A program made the translations under genes and the position numbers. A model generated the notes under the pieces. The model was not told the origin of the DNA and did no database searches. It saw only the letters and a list, made by a program, of their open reading frames with translations. This document shows positions 13,074 to 16,391 of a stretch of 16,391 nucleotides of DNA, in pieces. This DNA comes from Propionibacteriaceae bacterium (GTDB lineage: Bacteria > Actinomycetota > Actinomycetes > Propionibacteriales > Propionibacteriaceae): NCBI GenBank assembly GCA_905372155.1, contig CAJPNZ010000069.1, positions 1 through 16,391 on the forward strand, written 5' to 3'. Position 1 is the first letter of the stretch; each line of letters starts with the position of its first letter.

Positions 13074-13256
13074 CTCCACGGGAACCTCGAAGAACCTGGC
13101 GATCCTGAGCGCCAGATGCAATGACGGCGAGTACTCACCCCGTTCCAGGTAACCAACGGTCTGGTAGTGGACGCCGAGCGCCTCGGCCAGCTCCCGGCGG
13201 CTCACCTTGCGATCTGCCCTCATGACGGCAATGCGATTGAAGACCCGCTCCTCCAC
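13035..13256 (-). CDS. Small XRE-family helix-turn-helix regulator
   Basis: 73 aa single-domain regulator. The helix-turn-helix covers about 8-62: VMRADRKVSRRELAEALGVHYQTVGYLERGEYSPSL, then ALRIARFFEVPVESVF. It looks like the short YozG-type proteins usually encoded with membrane or transport genes. The start chosen is GTG 13256 (TTG 13259 is also possible), with GGGAGG about 8 nt upstream, inside the end of the permease gene. It is last in the second exporter operon and likely regulates it. It runs 39 bp into the opposing TetR gene. Confidence 0.85.
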   Translation of the reverse strand: MEERVFNRIAVMRADRKVSRRELAEALGVHYQTVGYLERGEYSPSLHLALRIARFFEVPVESVFSLDDFPRLQ

Positions 13257-13260
13257 CAAG

Positions 13261-14100
13261 TCATCCTCCCGCCAGGGAACGAATGTTGGTTTGCATGCGT
13301 GAAAGCCTACCGATGCTCTCCTTGCGGAAACCGCGATGCACCAGGGCCGCGGCAACCGGGAAGCCCACGAGAACCCAGGCGGTCAACACACAGAAGGCCA
13401 GAAGCGGCTGGAACGAACCACCCACTTCCCAGGCCGGATCGCCGACGAGCGCCCAGCGGGTCAGGTGCCCGGACCAGTAGAACGGGAGCGCCTGCTGGAT
13501 GACCTGCACCCAGCCGGGAAGCGTCACCAGCGGTATGGCCGCCCCGCTGGTTCCGAGCAGCGCGAACACCAGCACGTAGGAGAGCATCTGCAGATTGGAA
13601 CCGCGCGCCACCGCTCCGGACAGGAAACCGATGGGCGCCGCCGCCAGGGAGGCGACGATCGCCAGGCCGACGACGGGGATCAATTGCCCCCATCCGAGCG
13701 GGAAGCCGTTCAGCAGGAACATCCCGAGCACCAGGAGGATCACCTGGCTCACGACGAGTATCGCCGCGGTCGAGATGGTCTTGCCGATGGCCCACACCAT
13801 CGGGCCGTGCGGCAGGACCCGGACGCGCAGCAGGGCACCCCCGACGCGGTCCATGTAGGTTTCCGCCCCCACCTGTATGACGATCATGCAGCTCCACGAA
13901 CCGACGAAACCAGCCACCGTGAGCGAGTCCGTTCCCGGGCCCCCGGTCAGATTCAGCCGGGACAGCCAGAGGATCAACAGCGCCGGCAGGAACGCAGTGA
14001 AAATCCCCGCGCCGACGAAAGCCGGCCGCAGGTCCCCACGGACCTGGACCAGAGCGGCGCGGAGAATCGCGAGGAACGTGGGAGGGGTTGCGCGGGTCAT
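13261..14100 (-). CDS. ABC-2 type permease of the second exporter
   Basis: 279 aa membrane protein with about six hydrophobic segments (about 28-46, 60-78, 105-130, 140-165, 170-195 and 232-255). A cytoplasmic loop with MDRVGGALLRVRVLPHGPMVWAIGK corresponds to the coupling region of ABC-2 permeases. ATG 14100 overlaps the ATPase stop by 4 bp (ATGA), and the stop lies 4 bp before the XRE start. It shows no close resemblance to the permease of the TetR operon, so the two exporters are not a recent duplication. Substrate unknown. Confidence 0.9.
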   Translation of the reverse strand: MTRATPPTFLAILRAALVQVRGDLRPAFVGAGIFTAFLPALLILWLSRLNLTGGPGTDSLTVAGFVGSWSCMIVIQVGAETYMDRVGGALLRVRVLPHGPMVWAIGKTISTAAILVVSQVILLVLGMFLLNGFPLGWGQLIPVVGLAIVASLAAAPIGFLSGAVARGSNLQMLSYVLVFALLGTSGAAIPLVTLPGWVQVIQQALPFYWSGHLTRWALVGDPAWEVGGSFQPLLAFCVLTAWVLVGFPVAAALVHRGFRKESIGRLSRMQTNIRSLAGG

Positions 14101-14933
14101 TTCCCCTCCTTGGTCAGGGCCAGGTAGGCATCCTCGAGGTTGGGGCGGGTGATGGTGAGACCCGAGATGGCGTCGAGATCGAGGGTTTTGACGAACCCCT
14201 CGGGGGAGCTGGTCGCGTGGACGTGACGTTCACCCGCCTCGTGCCACGTCACCTGGGCCGTGCCGGAGAACTGCTCACGCAGTTCGGTGACGGTACCGTC
14301 CGCGAAGACCCGACCCCGGCCCATGATCACCACCCTCGACGCGAGCCTTTCGACCTCCGCCAGGTCGTGGCTGGTCATCAGCACGGTGGCGGCGTCATCG
14401 ACGCGTTCGAGGATGAGATCGTGCACCCGCGCCCTGGAGGCCGGGTCCAGACCCGCGGTCGGTTCATCGAGGATCAGCAGCTCCGGTTTCCCCAAGAGGA
14501 CAGCAGCTAGGTCGATGGTCCGGCGCTGACCTCCCGAGAGCCGTCCGAGCCGAACCTTGGCCTTGTCTTCCAGACCGACCATGCGCAGCACTTCAGCCAC
14601 GGTTGAGCCGGACCACCCTGATGTGGCCTGAATGGCGCGCACCCATTCGAGCTGATCACACACCCGCCACCTGGTGTGATCGGACCAGCTCTGCTGGACG
14701 AGACCGATCCTGCCCCAGAACCCGGCATCCGCTTTCCCTGGGTCCACGCCGAGCACCCGGATCGTCCCGGAATCGGGCGACAGGAAACCGAGCAGCAACT
14801 CGACGAGAGTGGTCTTACCCACCCCGTTGGGTCCCAGGAGGAACACGACCTCACCCGGCCGGATCCTGAGATCCACTCCCCGAAGCACCGGTAGGTTGCC
14901 GTAGGCGAACTCGACCTGTTCGACCACAATCAC
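14097..14933 (-). CDS. ABC-2 exporter ATP-binding protein (second exporter)
   Basis: 278 aa. Motifs are Walker A GPNGVGKTT (34-42), LVQQS (Gln about 80), signature LSGGQRR (132-138), LLILDEPTAGLD (catalytic Glu about 157) and SHDLAEVERLA with the switch His. A C-terminal extension of about 70 residues follows the ATPase core and ends NLEDAYLALTKEG, the usual tail of this exporter class. The start chosen is GTG 14933 with GAGAGGG about 10 nt upstream; an in-frame GTG at 14966 would add 11 residues. It is first in a three-gene operon ATPase-permease-XRE. Confidence 0.92.
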   Translation of the reverse strand: MIVVEQVEFAYGNLPVLRGVDLRIRPGEVVFLLGPNGVGKTTLVELLLGFLSPDSGTIRVLGVDPGKADAGFWGRIGLVQQSWSDHTRWRVCDQLEWVRAIQATSGWSGSTVAEVLRMVGLEDKAKVRLGRLSGGQRRTIDLAAVLLGKPELLILDEPTAGLDPASRARVHDLILERVDDAATVLMTSHDLAEVERLASRVVIMGRGRVFADGTVTELREQFSGTAQVTWHEAGERHVHATSSPEGFVKTLDLDAISGLTITRPNLEDAYLALTKEGK

Positions 14934-14975
14934 TTCAATCGCACCCTCTCTCAGTAGCGAAGACACCAGCTTTCA

Positions 14976-15004
14976 TAGCAGGAATGCTACATATCATACT
15001 ATGT
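14976..15004 (-). promoter_or_regulatory. Promoter and overlapping palindromes of the second exporter
   Basis: A strong -10-like TATGAT lies on the minus strand (14998-14993) without a recognisable -35. It is inside the palindrome ACATA-n6-TATGT (14989-15004). A second palindrome TAGCA-n4-TGCTA (14976-14989) adjoins it where transcription would begin. The small XRE protein of this operon is a candidate binder. A missing -35 would also fit an activator. Confidence 0.5.
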
Positions 15005-15076
15005 CCATTCCGCCTTGGGTTCGCCCCTGACGCGACAGCCACCGCGAGGACCATCCGGCACGGACCCCGGAAACCG

Positions 15077-15116
15077 GCAGAGCCTGCCCTCTGCGCTGTA
15101 ACACCGCCGTTACGAT
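15077..15116 (+). promoter_or_regulatory. glnA promoter region with two n6-spaced palindromes
   Basis: GCAGAG-n6-CTCTGC (15077-15094) and GTAAC-n6-GTTAC (15098-15113) have centres exactly 20 bp apart. The second overlaps a -10-like TACGAT (15111-15116). GTnAC-n6 spacing is reminiscent of actinobacterial GlnR boxes, but the right half is not the canonical GaAAc. Nitrogen control of glnA is expected, while the identity of the regulator is open. Confidence 0.45.
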
Positions 15117-15124
15117 GGCGGAAG

Positions 15125-15159
15125 ATCTGGGCAATCTGGGCCCCGTAGGGTGGGCCCAG
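15125..15159 (+). promoter_or_regulatory. Hairpin and direct repeat in the glnA leader
   Basis: CTGGGCCC (15136-15143) pairs perfectly with GGGCCCAG (15152-15159) across an 8-nt loop, ending 14 nt before the ribosome site. The octamer ATCTGGGC occurs twice, 9 bp apart (15125-15132 and 15134-15141), so either copy could pair with GCCCAG. This gives two mutually exclusive hairpins in the predicted 5' untranslated region. Confidence 0.5.
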
Positions 15160-15182
15160 TTCACAAGACAACTGGAGGGTTC

Positions 15183-16391
15183 ATGTTCACAAGCGCCGAG
15201 GAGCTCCTGGCCTTCGTCAAGGAGGAGGGCATCGAGACCATCGACTGCCGCTTCTGCGACCTGCCGGGCGTGATGCAGCACTTCACCGTCCCGGCCGGCT
15301 CCTTCGGCCCCGAGGTCTTCACCGAGGGCCTGAGTTTCGACGGTTCCTCGATCGCTGGTTTCCAGAAGATCCACGAATCGGACATGGCACTGCTCCCGGA
15401 CCCGACCAGCGCCTTCGTCGACCCGTTCCGCAAGTCGAAGACCCTGAACATAAACTTCTTCGTCCACGATCCCCTCACGAAGGAGCCCTACTCCCGCGAC
15501 CCGCGCAACATCGCCCGCAAGGCCGAGGCCTACCTGATCTCCACGGGCATCGCGGAAACCGCCTTCTTCGCCCCCGAGGCCGAGTTCTACGTCTTCGACG
15601 ACATCCGCTTCGACTCCACCCCCAACGCCTCCTACTACCATATCGATTCCGAGGCGGGGGCCTGGAACTCCGGTCGCGTGCAGGACGGCGGCAACCGGGG
15701 CTACAAGGTCAAGTACAAGGGCGGCTACTTCCCCGTAGCCCCCGTCGATCACTTCGGTGACCTGCGCGACGACATCGTCCGCCACATGGAGAACGCGGGC
15801 CTGGTGGTCGAACGCGCCCACCACGAGTGCGGCACCGCCGGTCAGGCCGAGATCAACTGGCGGTTCGACACCATGCTGAAATCCGCCGACGACGTGATGA
15901 AGTTCAAGTACCTCGTCAAGAACACCGCCTGGGAGGCCGGCAAGACCGCCACCTTCATGCCGAAACCGATCTTCGGGGACAACGGCTCCGGGATGCACGT
16001 CCACTCCTCGCTGTGGAGCGACGGGAAACCGTTGTTCTACGACGAGAACGGCTATGCGGGTCTGTCGGACATGGCCCGCTGGTACATCGGCGGCATCCTC
16101 AAGCACGCGCCCGCGTTGCTGGCCTTCACCAACCCGAGCGTCAACTCCTTCCACCGCTTGGTTCCCGGTTTCGAAGCCCCCGTCAACCTGGTGTACTCGC
16201 AGCGCAACCGTTCCGCCTGCATCCGCATCCCGATCACCGGTTCCAACCCGAAGGCCAAGCGCATCGAGTTCCGCTGCCCGGATCCGTCGAGCAACCCCTA
16301 CTTGGCCTTCGCCGCCATCCTGCTGGCAGGACTCGACGGCGTCCAGAACCGCATCGAGCCCCCCGCCCCCATCGACAAGGCCCTCTACGAG
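15183..16391 (+). CDS. glnA: Glutamine synthetase type I (GlnA), 3' truncated by the window
   Basis: 403 codons are present of about 470-478 expected. It makes glutamine from glutamate, ammonia and ATP in the cytoplasm as a dodecamer. Seen in order are the N-terminal domain with the D-C-R-F-C-D-L-P-G stretch and SFDGSSIAGF, the catalytic-domain metal and substrate motifs FFAPEAEFYVFD, HHECGTAGQAEINWRF and GSGMHVHSSLW, then NPSVNSFHRLVPGFEAPVNL, RIEFRCPDPSSNPYLAF and DKALYE. The tyrosine of DKALY (codon 402) matches the adenylylation site of type I-beta enzymes. ATG 15183 has GGAGG 4 nt upstream. Codon use is very GC-rich and uniform, as expected of a highly expressed core gene. Confidence 0.98.
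   Translation, partial: MFTSAEELLAFVKEEGIETIDCRFCDLPGVMQHFTVPAGSFGPEVFTEGLSFDGSSIAGFQKIHESDMALLPDPTSAFVDPFRKSKTLNINFFVHDPLTKEPYSRDPRNIARKAEAYLISTGIAETAFFAPEAEFYVFDDIRFDSTPNASYYHIDSEAGAWNSGRVQDGGNRGYKVKYKGGYFPVAPVDHFGDLRDDIVRHMENAGLVVERAHHECGTAGQAEINWRFDTMLKSADDVMKFKYLVKNTAWEAGKTATFMPKPIFGDNGSGMHVHSSLWSDGKPLFYDENGYAGLSDMARWYIGGILKHAPALLAFTNPSVNSFHRLVPGFEAPVNLVYSQRNRSACIRIPITGSNPKAKRIEFRCPDPSSNPYLAFAAILLAGLDGVQNRIEPPAPIDKALYE

Noticed and set aside
14994..16154. 386-aa open frame antisense to glnA
   Set aside because: It mirrors the GC-rich codon pattern of glnA. The sequence is Gly/Val/Arg-rich without a recognisable domain, while the plus strand encodes a complete run of glutamine synthetase motifs.
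1..16391. CRISPR arrays, tRNA or rRNA genes, complete insertion sequences
   Set aside because: No regularly spaced direct repeats, no cloverleaf-like sequence with a CCA-end context, and no transposase or integrase motif were seen on either strand.

Overview
The window comes from a high-GC Gram-positive chromosome, most likely an actinobacterium of the Propionibacteriaceae type (Propionibacterium/Arachnia-like). The reasons are strongly GC-biased third codon positions, frequent GTG and TTG starts, several apparently leaderless genes, a B12-related cobalt block, and the actinobacterial neighbour set lipB-lipA-DUF4191 with a type I-beta glutamine synthetase. The genus is inferred from gene content and is not proven.

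Layout. (1) 1-1361: mostly non-coding, with one small membrane gene (DUF1707 + DUF4870, 305-853, +), a degenerate T-box-like motif at the left edge, several inverted repeats and one doubtful small ORF. (2) 1362-5070, minus strand: cobalt/B12 block. Precorrin-8X methylmutase (cobH/cbiC) is followed by a short cobalamin riboswitch and then cbiM-cbiN-cbiQ-cbiO, an energy-coupling-factor cobalt importer with overlapping or touching genes. (3) 5126-7620, plus strand: lipB, lipA and a DUF4191 membrane protein, the lipoate synthesis block. (4) 7630-15004: accessory-looking block with a sugar-type O-acetyltransferase (-), an ABC-F ATPase (+), a GNAT acetyltransferase (-) preceded by gene debris, a TetR-controlled ABC-2 exporter operon (+), and a second ABC-2 exporter operon ending in a small XRE regulator (-). 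The two exporter operons converge and their regulator genes overlap tail to tail by 39 bp. (5) 15077-16391: promoter, leader and first 403 codons of glnA, which runs off the right edge at its predicted adenylylation tyrosine.

How it works together: cobalamin made with the help of CobH would feed back on cobalt import through the riboswitch. LipB transfers octanoate to lipoyl domains and LipA inserts the sulfurs. Each exporter appears to carry its own local regulator and operator. The clearest is a 32-bp array of four TCATCA/TGATGA half-sites on an exact 8-bp period that covers the start codon of the TetR-linked exporter. The order lipB-lipA-DUF4191-(RDD)-glnA known from mycobacteria is interrupted here by about 7.5 kb of accessory genes, and no RDD gene is seen. 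I found no wholly new system. The strongest unusual signals are the TetR operator array, the short riboswitch, the repeated leaderless start architecture, and the glnA leader.
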